A DNA stretch of 64,000 nt. Source: Thioclava electrotropha. GTDB lineage: Bacteria > Pseudomonadota > Alphaproteobacteria > Rhodobacterales > Rhodobacteraceae. The notes below the pieces were generated by a model that was not told where the DNA came from, ran no database searches, and was given only the letters and a program-made list of their open reading frames with translations. The translations under genes were made by a program, and so were the position numbers. Positions 52,095 to 60,971 of the stretch are shown here, piece by piece. Numbering within the stretch: the stretch's first letter is position 1; each line of letters starts with the position of its first letter. The stretch covers positions 2,212,001 to 2,276,000 of the forward strand of contig NZ_CP053562.1 of NCBI RefSeq assembly GCF_002085925.2, written 5' to 3'.

Positions 52095-52230
52095 GGAAAG
52101 ACCGGGTTTTCTCTCTCCACCCTCCCTGCCCGGGTTTCCGACCGACCTGCTTCCGGGTTCTCCTGTCTCTCTTGCCCGGAAGCAGGCCCCTTCACTCCCA
52201 ACTCCCCGCCCCTCTCGGGCGGGGCTTTTC
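52095..52230 (+). ncRNA. Candidate small RNA with pyrimidine-rich loops
   Basis: Three hairpins follow each other. Hairpin 1: GGAAA-CCGGG / CCCGG-TTTCC (52095-52139) with a 22-nt loop of C and T plus one A and one G. Hairpin 2: a perfect 12-bp stem CCTGCTTCCGGG/CCCGGAAGCAGG (52146-52186) with a 17-nt pyrimidine-rich loop. Hairpin 3 is the terminator at 52204. CU-rich loops can pair with Shine-Dalgarno sequences. The 5' end is not known; CTTGAAA near 51953 may be part of a heat-shock-type promoter. Confidence 0.5.
52204..52230 (+). terminator. Rho-independent terminator of the sRNA candidate
   Basis: CCCCGCCC (52204-52211) and GGGCGGGG (52217-52224) form a perfect 8-bp stem with CTCTC loop, followed by CTTTTC. 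No protein gene on the plus strand ends just upstream: the neighbour phaC is read the other way. Confidence 0.85.
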
Positions 52231-52320
52231 TTTGCCCGCCTCACCTGCGCGATAGAGCACGCAAGCCTGCGCGCGGCCGCGGGGTGACACCGGTCGCCCG
52301 CGTGCTAGCTATGCCCGGTC

Positions 52321-53796
52321 ATGTTGAGCAGGCTTCGAGACAATATCATTCCGCTGACGGTGGCGCTGTCGCTCCTGATGGAGCTGATCGACGCGACCGT
52401 GCTGGCAACCGCGATCCCGGTGATCGCGCGGGACCTTTCGGTGCCGGTGCTGTCGCTCAAGATGGCGATGGCGACCTATCTGATCGCGCTCGCAGCTTTC
52501 GTACCGATCTCGGGCTGGATCGCGGACCGGATCGGGGCGCGGCGCACCTTTCTCGCGGCGATGGGCGTGTTTCTTGTGGCCTCGCTTCTCTGTGCCATCC
52601 AGACGAGCCTGACCGGGCTGGTGCTGGCCCGCGCGCTGCAGGGCATCGGGGCGGCGATGATGAGCCCCGTGGGCCGGCTGATCGTGCTGCGCCACACCTC
52701 CAAGGAGGAGATGACCCGCGCGATGGTCTATGTCACCCTGCCCGCGCTGATCGGCCCGGCGCTGGGCCCCTTCGTGGGCGCGACAGTGACGACCTTCCTC
52801 GGCTGGCGCTCGATCTTCCTGATGAACTTGCCGCTCGGCGCGCTGGCGATCTGGCTGACGCTGCGCCACATGCCCGCCGACGGCCCGCCCGAGCCGAAAC
52901 CGTTCGACTTCCCGGGCTTCCTGCTGTCTGCCGTGGGGCTGGCGGCGGTGATGACCGGGTTTTCCGCGCTGGGCGAGCATATCCTGCCGTGGCAGGCCGC
53001 CGCGGGCCTCAGCGTCGCGGGTGTGGCGCTGCTTGTCCTCTACTGGCTGCGGGCGCGCAATACGGAGGAGCCGCTTCTCGATCTGCGGCTGTTCCGGCAC
53101 CGCACCTTCGATGTCTCGATCACCGGCGGGCTGATCTTCCGGCTGTCGAACGGGGCGATCTCGCTGCTGCTGCCGCTGTTCTTCCAGCTCGGCCTCGGCG
53201 CGTCCGTGATGGTCTCGGGCGCGTTGACGGGTCTGAACGCGGTGGGCGCGGTCAGCCTGCGGACCTTCGTACCGCGCATCCTCGACCGGTTCGGCTTCAA
53301 ATGGGTGATGATCTGGGCGGCGGTGATCCGGGGGGCCACGATCTTCGGCTTCCTTACCGTGACCAGCATTCATGACTGGCAGCTGATCCCGCTTCTGCTG
53401 ATCGGGGGCGCCGCGCAATCGGTCGTCTTCACCGCGATCAACTCCATCGGGTTTGCCGATCTCGACACGCGCGAGATGAGCCCCGCCACCGCCTTCACCG
53501 CGATGAGCCGTCAGGTCTCGCTCGCGCTCGGGATCGCGCTGGCGGGCGTGGTGCTGGAACTGACCGCAGGCTCGGCGGCGACCACCACCGGGGCCGAGAT
53601 GATCCCGATCCACGCCTTCCTCTGGGGCTTTGCGATTGCGGGCGCGACGGGGCCGCTCTCGGCGCTCTATTTCCTCCGCCTGCGCCGGGGTGATGCCGAC
53701 GGGTTGCGCCGCAAACGCCGAACGGTGGAGCCCTACGGTTCGGCCAAGGAGCGCTTCCGCGCGCCGCAATCCAAGCAACGTGAACCAGCCGAATGA
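52321..53796 (+). CDS. MFS transporter, DHA2-type drug efflux
   Basis: The 491-residue protein has about fourteen membrane segments. MELIDATVLATAIPVIARDL is the DHA2 motif D1 region, GWIADRIGARRTF motif A and ALQGIGAAMMSPVGRLI motif B; LIGPALGPFVGA is motif C typical of exporters. It pumps out drugs or metabolites with proton antiport. A short hairpin (CCCGA/TCGGG at 53813-53826) follows. Confidence 0.9.
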   Translation: MLSRLRDNIIPLTVALSLLMELIDATVLATAIPVIARDLSVPVLSLKMAMATYLIALAAFVPISGWIADRIGARRTFLAAMGVFLVASLLCAIQTSLTGLVLARALQGIGAAMMSPVGRLIVLRHTSKEEMTRAMVYVTLPALIGPALGPFVGATVTTFLGWRSIFLMNLPLGALAIWLTLRHMPADGPPEPKPFDFPGFLLSAVGLAAVMTGFSALGEHILPWQAAAGLSVAGVALLVLYWLRARNTEEPLLDLRLFRHRTFDVSITGGLIFRLSNGAISLLLPLFFQLGLGASVMVSGALTGLNAVGAVSLRTFVPRILDRFGFKWVMIWAAVIRGATIFGFLTVTSIHDWQLIPLLLIGGAAQSVVFTAINSIGFADLDTREMSPATAFTAMSRQVSLALGIALAGVVLELTAGSAATTTGAEMIPIHAFLWGFAIAGATGPLSALYFLRLRRGDADGLRRKRRTVEPYGSAKERFRAPQSKQREPAE

Positions 53797-53862
53797 GCAG
53801 AGCTGTACCGGACCCGAAAAATCGGGGATGCGCAGGGCGTTAACCCGGTGTAGCGTGGCGCC

Positions 53863-54348
53863 ATGATCAAGCTCGACCCCCGCGATATCGAAATTCTGCG
53901 CGTGCTGGCGCGCGAGGGCCGCATCACCAAGGCGGCGCTGGCCGAGAAGATCAACCTCTCGCCCACCCCTGCCTGGGACCGCCTGAAAAAGCTGGAAAAA
54001 GCGGGGCTGATCGCGGGCTATCGCGCGACGTTCAACCTCAAGAAGCTCGGGCCGCATGTGACGCTGTTCGTAGCCGCCGAACTGGCCGACCACACCGCCG
54101 CCAGTTTCCAGACATTCGAGCGCTCGCTCGATCAGCACCCCGAAGTCGTGGGCTGCTGGGCTTTGGGCGGCGGGTTCGACTATCTGATGCAGATCGTCAC
54201 CCGTGACATCGACGCCTATCAGCGGCTGATCGACTCGATGCTGGACGCGCGGATCGGCATCGCGCGCTACTTCACCTATATCGTCACGAAAGAGGTGAAG
54301 AACGCCGCCATGCCGCCCTTCGACCTCTTCGCAGACCAAATGGACTGA
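53863..54348 (+). CDS. Lrp/AsnC-family regulator
   Basis: The 161-residue protein has an N-terminal helix-turn-helix (LDPRDIEILRVLAREGRITKAALAEKINLSPTPAWDRLKKLE) and a C-terminal RAM ligand-binding domain (VVGCWALGGGFDYLMQIVTRDIDAYQRLID). It precedes the aldehyde dehydrogenase and aminotransferase by ~100 bp and should regulate them. A 14-bp palindrome in that gap is a candidate site. Confidence 0.92.
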   Translation: MIKLDPRDIEILRVLAREGRITKAALAEKINLSPTPAWDRLKKLEKAGLIAGYRATFNLKKLGPHVTLFVAAELADHTAASFQTFERSLDQHPEVVGCWALGGGFDYLMQIVTRDIDAYQRLIDSMLDARIGIARYFTYIVTKEVKNAAMPPFDLFADQMD

Positions 54349-54386
54349 CGGACGGCGCTATTTCAGCCCAAATCCGGGGCCCGCGC

Positions 54387-54400
54387 AGTCCATTCGGACT
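54387..54400. promoter_or_regulatory. Candidate Lrp-type operator
   Basis: AGTCC-ATTC-GGACT is an inverted repeat 51 bp before the dehydrogenase start. The left part also occurs in reverse (AATGGACT) at 54339-54346, at the end of the regulator gene. Confidence 0.35.
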
Positions 54401-54450
54401 ATTACCCTGTGAAATCGGGCGCAGAGTGATCTCAACCAAGGAGGTCTCTC

Positions 54451-55926
54451 ATGCTCGATACCGCCATTTCCGCCCGCCCCGATATTGCCGACAAGCGCCT
54501 GCTGCGCAGCTTTGCCTATGTGAACGGCCGCTGGGTCGCGGGCGAGACGGGCGAGGTCATCCCCGTCACCAACCCCGCCAATGCCGAACGTCTGGGCGAT
54601 ATCACCGCGCTCAACCGCAGCCAGTCGCGCGCGGCGGTCGATGCCGCCCAAGCCGCCTTTCTCGACTGGTCGATGACGCTGCCGCAGGAACGCTCCGCCA
54701 TCCTGCGCCGCTGGTTCGACCTGATCATCGAGGCGAAGGACGATCTGGCGCGGATTATGGTGCTCGAACAGGGCAAACCGCTCAGCGAAGCCCTGGGCGA
54801 AATCGACTATGCGGCGAGCTTCATCGAATATTACGCCGAAGAGGCCAAGCGCCCGAATATCGAGGGCGTCACCTCGCATCTGCATGACGCCGAGGTGGAA
54901 TTGTGGCTCGAACCCGTGGGCGTCGTGGGCCTCGTCACGCCATGGAACTTCCCCGCCGCGATGCTCACCCGCAAGGCCGCCGCCGCCATCGCGGCCGGCT
55001 GCACCGTGGTCGCGCACCCCTCGCACGAGACGCCCTATTCGGCGCTGGCGCTGGCGGAACTGGCCGAACGCGCGGGCCTTCCAGCAGGCGTGTTCAACGT
55101 GTTGACCGGCCACGCCCCGGAAATCGTCGAGCCGTGGTGCGACGACACCCGCGTGCGCGCGCTCTCCTTCACCGGCTCCACCGAGGTGGGCCGTCTGCTT
55201 TATCGCCAATCGGCTCAGACCGTGAAACGGCTTGTCCTCGAACTGGGCGGCCACGCCCCGGTGATCGTCTTCAAGGGCGCCGATCTGGATCAGGCCGTCG
55301 AGGAAGTCATCAAGGCGAAATTCGCAACCTCCGGGCAGGACTGCCTCGGCGCGAACCGGATCTACGTCGAGCGTCCCGTCTATGACGAGTTCTGCCGCCG
55401 CTTCACCGAGGCCACGCAGGCACTCACCGTGGGCATCGGCATGGAAGATCCCGATATCGGCCCGCTGATGAACGAAAAGGCGGTGGCCAAGCAGGAAGAG
55501 CACGTGGCCGACGCACTGGCCAAGGGCGCGAAACTCGCCTGCGGCGGCAAGCGGCTCGATCGCGGCCCGCTGTTCTTCGCGCCGACCGTGCTGACCGATG
55601 TGCCTGATAACGCAAAGATCATGCAGGAGGAGACCTTCGGCCCGGTCGCTCCGATCACCGTCTTCGACACGGAAGAAGAGGTCTTCGCCAAAGCCAACGC
55701 GACCGAATACGGGCTGGTGGCTTACGTCCACAGCCAGAACCCGAAACGCATCTACCGCGCCACCCGCGCGCTGCAATTCGGCATGGTCGCGGTCAACCGC
55801 ACCAAGGTCACCGGCGCGCCGATCCCGTTCGGCGGCATGAAGCAATCCGGCCTCGGCCGCGAAGGCTCGCGTCGCGGAATGGAAGAGTTCATGGAAATCA
55901 AATACGTCTGTCGCGACTGGGGCTGA
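54451..55926 (+). CDS. NAD(P)-dependent semialdehyde dehydrogenase, GabD-like
   Basis: The 491-residue aldehyde dehydrogenase has catalytic C298 (TSGQDCLGANR), general base E264 (LVLELGGHAP) and PWNFPAAM for the cofactor pocket. Overall it is close to succinate-semialdehyde dehydrogenases, but GGHAP and GQDCLG differ from the usual GGNAP and GQTCVC. Aspartate-semialdehyde (as in ectoine breakdown) is an alternative substrate. AAGGAGG precedes the ATG. Confidence 0.85.
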   Translation: MLDTAISARPDIADKRLLRSFAYVNGRWVAGETGEVIPVTNPANAERLGDITALNRSQSRAAVDAAQAAFLDWSMTLPQERSAILRRWFDLIIEAKDDLARIMVLEQGKPLSEALGEIDYAASFIEYYAEEAKRPNIEGVTSHLHDAEVELWLEPVGVVGLVTPWNFPAAMLTRKAAAAIAAGCTVVAHPSHETPYSALALAELAERAGLPAGVFNVLTGHAPEIVEPWCDDTRVRALSFTGSTEVGRLLYRQSAQTVKRLVLELGGHAPVIVFKGADLDQAVEEVIKAKFATSGQDCLGANRIYVERPVYDEFCRRFTEATQALTVGIGMEDPDIGPLMNEKAVAKQEEHVADALAKGAKLACGGKRLDRGPLFFAPTVLTDVPDNAKIMQEETFGPVAPITVFDTEEEVFAKANATEYGLVAYVHSQNPKRIYRATRALQFGMVAVNRTKVTGAPIPFGGMKQSGLGREGSRRGMEEFMEIKYVCRDWG

Positions 55927-55970
55927 TCGCCCCGCCCGCCCGGACGCCCAAGACAAGAAGAAGGAGAAAA

Positions 55971-57341
55971 TTGCTGACCAATGACCAACTCGACAAGTGG
56001 GATCGCGAAAGCTTCTTCCACCCCTCGACCCATCTCGCCCAGCACGCGCGCGGCGAGTCCCCCAATCGCATCGTCACCGGCGGCAAGGGCGTGTTCATCG
56101 AGGATCGCGACGGCAACAAGCTGCTCGACGCCTTCGCAGGCCTCTACTGCGTGAACGTGGGCTACGGGCGCACCGAGATCTCCGAGGCCATCGCCGAGCA
56201 GGCGAAGGAGCTGGCCTATTACCACGCTTATGTCGGCCACGGCACCGAGGCCTCGATCACGCTGGCGCATATGGTCCTCGACCGTGCGCCCGATCACATG
56301 TCGAAGGTCTATTTCGGCCTCTCCGGCTCGGATGCGAATGAGACCAACATCAAGCTGGTCTGGTATTACAACAACATCCTGAACCGGCCCGAGAAGAAGA
56401 AGATCATCTCGCGCTGGCGCGGCTATCACGGCTCGGGCCTGATGACCGGCTCGCTGACGGGTCTGGAACTGTTCCACAAGAAGTTCGACCTGCCGCTGAG
56501 CCAGGTGATCCACACCGAGGCGCCCTATTACTTCCGCCGCCCCGATGAGGCGATGTCGGAAGAGGCCTTCACCGCCTATTGCGCGTCCGAGCTCGAGCAG
56601 CTGATCGAGCGCGAAGGCCCCGACACCATCGCCGCCTTCATCGGCGAGCCGGTTCTGGGCACGGGCGGCATCGTGCCCCCGCCCGCGGGCTATTGGGAAG
56701 CGATCCAGAAGGTTCTGAACAAATACGACATCCTGCTGATCGCCGATGAGGTCGTGACCGGCTTCGGTCGTCTGGGCTCGGTGTTCGGCTCGGATCACTA
56801 CGGCATGAAGCCCGACCTGATCACCATCGCGAAGGGCCTGACCTCGGCCTATGCGCCGCTCTCGGGCACCATCGTTTCCGACAAGATGTGGAAAGTGCTG
56901 GAGCAAGGCACCGACGAGAACGGCCCGATCGGCCACGGCTGGACCTATTCGGCGCACCCGATCGGGGCGGCGGCCGGCGTTGCGAACCTCGAACTGATCG
57001 ACAAGCTCGGTCTCGTCGAGAATGCGGGCTCGGTCGGCAAATACCTCAATGACCAGATGCGCGCCGCCATCGGCGAGCACGCGAATGTCGGCGATATCCG
57101 CGGCGAAGGGATGCTCTGCGCAGTGGAATTCATGGCCGATCGCGACAACCGCGGCTTCTTCGACGCCTCCGACAAGATCGGCGCGAAGATCGCGGGCGCG
57201 ATGGTCGAGCGTGGCGTGATCGGGCGCGCGATGCCGCAGGGCGACATCCTCGGCCTTGCCCCGCCGCTGTGCCTCACCGAGGGGGAGGCCGACAAGATCG
57301 TCGAAGTCACCGCCGACGCCGTGAAATCGGTTCTGGGCTAA
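55971..57341 (+). CDS. Class III (omega) aminotransferase
   Basis: The 456-residue PLP enzyme has VYFGLSGSDANETNIKLVWYYNN, the Asp that binds PLP in LLIADEVVTGFGRLG and the Schiff-base K288 (TIAKGLTSAYAPLSG). It resembles putrescine/GABA/beta-alanine:pyruvate aminotransferases. The start must be TTG at 55971, next to AAGGAG: the nearby ATG at 55981 is out of frame and no early in-frame ATG exists. With the dehydrogenase upstream it makes an amine-to-acid pathway. Confidence 0.87.
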   Translation: MLTNDQLDKWDRESFFHPSTHLAQHARGESPNRIVTGGKGVFIEDRDGNKLLDAFAGLYCVNVGYGRTEISEAIAEQAKELAYYHAYVGHGTEASITLAHMVLDRAPDHMSKVYFGLSGSDANETNIKLVWYYNNILNRPEKKKIISRWRGYHGSGLMTGSLTGLELFHKKFDLPLSQVIHTEAPYYFRRPDEAMSEEAFTAYCASELEQLIEREGPDTIAAFIGEPVLGTGGIVPPPAGYWEAIQKVLNKYDILLIADEVVTGFGRLGSVFGSDHYGMKPDLITIAKGLTSAYAPLSGTIVSDKMWKVLEQGTDENGPIGHGWTYSAHPIGAAAGVANLELIDKLGLVENAGSVGKYLNDQMRAAIGEHANVGDIRGEGMLCAVEFMADRDNRGFFDASDKIGAKIAGAMVERGVIGRAMPQGDILGLAPPLCLTEGEADKIVEVTADAVKSVLG

Positions 57342-57364
57342 GACCCCTCGGCAGGGGTCGTCTT
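57342..57364. terminator. Hairpin between convergent genes
   Basis: GACCCCT (57342-57348) and AGGGGTC (57353-57359) form a perfect 7-bp stem with CGGC loop, between the aminotransferase stop and the minus-strand cytochrome stop. The T run is weak. Confidence 0.5.
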
Positions 57365-57626
57365 ACGAGGCGATCCCTGCCAGCCATTCGGCAATCGCTG
57401 CGCGGCTGTCTGGATCGGGCGAATGGTGACGCACCATGAAACCGTCGAACCAGTCGCGCCGCGCCTCGGGCGTCTGATTATCCGCAGTCCAGTCGATCTT
57501 TGCGACCATCCGCTCTGCATCGCGATGACAACGCCCGCAGGACTGCGCGAAAAGCTGCGCCGGATCGGTCTCGGCCACGGCAGCCCCGGACCAGATTGTT
57601 AGAAAAACAGTCAAAAAGACGCGCAT
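57363..57626 (-). CDS. Small periplasmic c-type cytochrome
   Basis: The 87-residue protein has a signal peptide (MRVFLTVFLTIWSGAAVAE) and one haem-binding motif CGRCH in AQSCGRCHRDAERM. The mature protein is only about 70 residues, small for a class I cytochrome c. A Met near the end of a short loop (GFMVRHH) could be the sixth ligand. The ATG overlaps the lpxB stop (TGATG), so it is co-translated with the lipid A genes. Redox partner is unknown. Confidence 0.8.
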   Translation of the reverse strand: MRVFLTVFLTIWSGAAVAETDPAQLFAQSCGRCHRDAERMVAKIDWTADNQTPEARRDWFDGFMVRHHSPDPDSRAAIAEWLAGIAS

Positions 57627-58777
57627 CACGCCCTCCCGAGAAACTCCAGCACCGAACGCGCCGCGCGCAGACCGGGCGGCTCGCCACCCTCGCCCAAACG
57701 GCGCATCACCTCTTCCATCGCGGCCATCTGCTCCTCGCGGGCCGCGTCTTCTTCCAGCAATTCCAGCATCTTCGCCGAAATGTCACGCGGCTTACAGTCG
57801 GGGCCGAGGAATTCCGGGATCACCCGCGTCTCGGAGACCAGATTGACCACCGTCACCGTGTCGATCTTCAGCATCCGCGAGATCACATGCCAGGTCAGGA
57901 AATTCGCGTCATAGGCGATCACCATCGGCACCCGGTTCGCAGCCAGTTCCAGACTGACGGTGCCCGAGGCCGCCAGCGCGATATCGGCGGCGGCAAAGGC
58001 CGCGCGCTTGTCATCGGCATTCTCGACCACGATCGGGGCGACCGGCCAGCGCGCCGTCATCTCGCGCACCATCGGCGCGACGCCCCGCACGGTGGGCAGC
58101 ACGACGCGCAGCCCCGGCTCGCGGTCGCGCAGCTGCATCAGCGCCTCGTCGAAGCGTGCCCCAAGCCGCTTGACCTCGCCGCGCCGCGAGCCCGGCAGAC
58201 ACAGCGCGAGCGGTTGTTCCTCGCCGATCATATGAGTCTCGCGGAAGGCCGCCGCATCTGCCCCGGTCGCGCGCGGTTCGGCCACGACGGGATGGCCCAC
58301 GAAATCGCAGCTCATCCCGGCGGCTTCCATGTAAGGCGGCTCGAACGGCAGCAGCGCCAGCACATGATCGACCACCTGCCCCATCTTCGCCGCGCGCCCC
58401 GGACGCCACGCCCAGACCGAGGGCGCCACATAGTGGATCACCTTGAGATCAGGGCGCTTTTCCTTCACCAGCCGCGCAACGCGGAGGCAGAAATCGGGGC
58501 TGTCTATGGTGACCAGCGCCTCGGCACCGCTTTCGATCACATGATCTGCCGTCTCGGCAATGCGGCGCTTCAGATGGCGGTATTTCGGCAGGACCTCCAT
58601 CAGCCCCATGACCGACAGTTCTTCCATCGGGAAAAGGCTGGTCAGGCCCTGCGCGCCCATCTCCTCGCCGCCGATGCCGGACCAGTCCACGCCCGGCGCA
58701 AGCCCGTTGATCCCCGCCATCAGGGCGCCGCCGAGCTTGTCGCCCGATGCTTCGCCCGCGATGACGTAGAGCCTCAT
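57626..58777 (-). CDS. lpxB: Lipid-A-disaccharide synthase
   Basis: The 383-residue protein starts LYVIAGEASGDKLGGALM and has YVAPSVWAWRPGRAAKM and CLPGSRRGEVKRL, signatures of LpxB. It joins UDP-2,3-diacylglucosamine and lipid X. Its start overlaps the lpxI stop by four bases. Confidence 0.97.
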   Translation of the reverse strand: MRLYVIAGEASGDKLGGALMAGINGLAPGVDWSGIGGEEMGAQGLTSLFPMEELSVMGLMEVLPKYRHLKRRIAETADHVIESGAEALVTIDSPDFCLRVARLVKEKRPDLKVIHYVAPSVWAWRPGRAAKMGQVVDHVLALLPFEPPYMEAAGMSCDFVGHPVVAEPRATGADAAAFRETHMIGEEQPLALCLPGSRRGEVKRLGARFDEALMQLRDREPGLRVVLPTVRGVAPMVREMTARWPVAPIVVENADDKRAAFAAADIALAASGTVSLELAANRVPMVIAYDANFLTWHVISRMLKIDTVTVVNLVSETRVIPEFLGPDCKPRDISAKMLELLEEDAAREEQMAAMEEVMRRLGEGGEPPGLRAARSVLEFLGRA

Positions 58778-59589
58778 GACGCTCGCGCCCAGAGAAAGAG
58801 GCCCGCGGCCTCGGCGGCCTCGATAACCGCGTCGCGATCGAGAAGCATCACGCCGCCCGCCTCGAAGGCTATCCCCGAAAGGCCAGCGGCCGCGGCGTTC
58901 TTGACTGTGTCGACACCAATCGCGGGCAGATCGACACGACGGTCCTGATCGGGTTTCGGCGCCTTGTAGAAGACGCCCTTCACCGCTTTAAGATCGCCGC
59001 GCAAGCCTTTGTGGTGCTGTACGAATTCCAGCATCGCATCGGTGCCCGGCAAGGTCTCGACCGCAAGGCAAAGCCCGCGTCCGACGACTGCGCCCTGACC
59101 GATATCCGACGCCCCAAGCGCGGCCACGATTTCGGCCCCGCGTTCGGCGTCTTCTTCGTCCACCGCGGACGGTTTGCCGCATAGCACACCCGCCTCGGGC
59201 AGCAGCGTGGGCACGATCTCGTGCGCGCCGACGACCTGCAGATCGAATTCCTCGAACACCTCGATCACCGCGCGCAGCGTCGCATCGTCGCCCGCCTGCA
59301 TCGCCATCGCGAGCCGCGGCACCAGCTGCGCCGAGCGGGGATCGAACTGCTCGGGATCGATCGCCGGACGCTGCATCGCGCCTGCGAACACCACCCGCTC
59401 GATCCCGCGATCGGCCAGTTCGTCGAGAAACGGCACCAGACGCTCGATCCGGAAGCGCAGATGCTCGCCGTCCAGATCGCAAGGCGCGCCGATCATCTCG
59501 CAGACGAGAAGCTCCGGCGCGGCCTCGGTCAGGATCGCAGGCAGACGGCCAGCCCCGGCGATCAGCGCGGTATGCGTGCCCCCGCTCAT
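58774..59589 (-). CDS. lpxI: UDP-2,3-diacylglucosamine pyrophosphatase LpxI
   Basis: The 271-residue protein of the LpxI (DUF1009) family has ALIAGAGRLPAILTEAA at the N-terminus and FYKAPKPDQDRRVDLPAIGVDTVKNAAAAGLSGIAFEAGGVMLLDRD at the C-terminus (shown in parts: PKPDQDRRVDLP, GIAFEAGG). It replaces LpxH in many Alphaproteobacteria. It overlaps both lpxA and lpxB by four bases. Confidence 0.95.
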   Translation of the reverse strand: MSGGTHTALIAGAGRLPAILTEAAPELLVCEMIGAPCDLDGEHLRFRIERLVPFLDELADRGIERVVFAGAMQRPAIDPEQFDPRSAQLVPRLAMAMQAGDDATLRAVIEVFEEFDLQVVGAHEIVPTLLPEAGVLCGKPSAVDEEDAERGAEIVAALGASDIGQGAVVGRGLCLAVETLPGTDAMLEFVQHHKGLRGDLKAVKGVFYKAPKPDQDRRVDLPAIGVDTVKNAAAAGLSGIAFEAGGVMLLDRDAVIEAAEAAGLFLWARAS

Positions 59590-60383
59590 TTGCCGGGCGT
59601 CAGGAAGCTGCGGTCGGACGGGCCGAGGATGAAGTCGAGCACTTCGCGCGCCAATTCGCCCTCGACGCCCTCTTCCGAGAGGGTTCGCGCGCTTTCGCGG
59701 AAGCTGCCCTGACCGAGCGCCTCGACGGTCTTGCGCAGCGCCGAGATTTCCTCACGCGGCGTGCCACGGCGTTTCAGCCCCACGAGGTTGAGCCCCTCGA
59801 GCCCCGCGCGCGGTCCTGCCACCAGTGCATGCGGGATCACATCCGCCGTCACCATCGACAGCGCGCCGATGATCGCGCCGCGCCCGATGCGGACGAATTG
59901 GTGCACGCCCGACAGGCCGCCGACGATGACATCATCGCCGAGCACGCAATGCCCCGCGACCGCGACCGAATTCACCAGAATGACCCGGTCGCCCAGCTTG
60001 CAGTCATGCGCGACGTGGCAGGACGACATGAACAGACCGTCATCGCCGATCTCGGTCAGCCCGCCACCACCTTCGGTGCCGGTATTCATCGTCACATATT
60101 CACGGATGCGGTTGCGCTTGCCTATCTTCAGCCGCGTCTTCTCGCCGTTGAATTTCAGGTCCTGCGGGATCTGGCCGAGCGAGGCGAAGGGATAGACCTC
60201 CGTCTCGTCGCCGATCTCGGTCACGCCCTGCAGCACGACATGGCTTTGCAGCGACACGCCCCGGCCCAGCACGACCTCGGGGCCGACCACGCAGAACGGG
60301 CCGATCCGGCAGTCCGGACCGATCACCGCGCCGGCTTCGATCACCGAGGACGCGTGAATCTGCGCACTTGGGTCAATGCTCAT
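59586..60383 (-). CDS. lpxA: UDP-N-acetylglucosamine acyltransferase
   Basis: The 265-residue left-handed beta-helix enzyme has hexapeptide repeats (IEAGAVIGPDCRIGPFCVVG), the catalytic His region MSSCHVAHDCKLGD, and GLNLVGLKRRG. It catalyses the first step of lipid A synthesis. The start is 4 bp after the fabZ stop. Confidence 0.97.
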   Translation of the reverse strand: MSIDPSAQIHASSVIEAGAVIGPDCRIGPFCVVGPEVVLGRGVSLQSHVVLQGVTEIGDETEVYPFASLGQIPQDLKFNGEKTRLKIGKRNRIREYVTMNTGTEGGGGLTEIGDDGLFMSSCHVAHDCKLGDRVILVNSVAVAGHCVLGDDVIVGGLSGVHQFVRIGRGAIIGALSMVTADVIPHALVAGPRAGLEGLNLVGLKRRGTPREEISALRKTVEALGQGSFRESARTLSEEGVEGELAREVLDFILGPSDRSFLTPGK

Positions 60384-60387
60384 GCAT

Positions 60388-60849
60388 TCAGCCCTGAAGG
60401 TCCATCATCGCGGTGAACTCGGCTTCGGCGGCCAGTTCACCATTCACCGTGCCACGGCCTTCGAATTTCCAGATCTTGCCGCCGCCGCGCTTCACGGTGA
60501 CATGCAGTTCGAGCACGTCGCCCGGCACCACTTTGCGGCGGAACTTGCACTTGTCGATGCCCATGAAATAGGTCAGCAGCGGCTTGTCGATCACGTCGAG
60601 CGAAATCCCCACCACCACGGCAGAGGTTTGCGCCATCGCCTCGACGATGGTGACGCCGGGCATGATCGGCTCTTCCGGGAAGTGGCCCTGGAAATGCGGC
60701 TCGTTCGCGGTGACGTTTTTGATGCCGACCGCGCCCTTGTTCGGGACGATGTCGCGCACCTTGTCGATCAGCAGGAACGGATAACGATGCGGAATGATGC
60801 GCTTGATGAGCGACAGATCGGCTTCGGTATAGGGGGCGGGTTCGGTCAT
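60388..60849 (-). CDS. fabZ: 3-hydroxyacyl-ACP dehydratase
   Basis: The 153-residue hot-dog-fold enzyme has [14 protein letters not shown], the catalytic His in [19 protein letters not shown] and Glu in [11 protein letters not shown]. It supplies acyl-ACP for phospholipids and competes with LpxA for hydroxymyristoyl-ACP, so joint expression balances the two. About 120 bp separates it from the skp-like gene. Confidence 0.97.
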   Translation of the reverse strand: MTEPAPYTEADLSLIKRIIPHRYPFLLIDKVRDIVPNKGAVGIKNVTANEPHFQGHFPEEPIMPGVTIVEAMAQTSAVVVGISLDVIDKPLLTYFMGIDKCKFRRKVVPGDVLELHVTVKRGGGKIWKFEGRGTVNGELAAEAEFTAMMDLQG

Positions 60850-60971
60850 GAGCTGTCCTCGTTCTTGGGCGCAATGCGCCTGCGGCGGTATCAGTTTGCC
60901 GCATCACGCGATCGTCGCTTTTGGATTGTTGCTAGCAATCGCGGCCCCGCTTGGCAAGCAGCGCGCGCCTG

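Noticed and set aside
51981..53375. A long plus-strand frame crossing the sRNA candidate into the MFS gene
   Set aside because: It reads through a strong terminator and covers the MFS gene in the wrong frame; within 52033-52230 it encodes a Cys/Pro/Ser-rich string without family likeness. A very short peptide there is not excluded.
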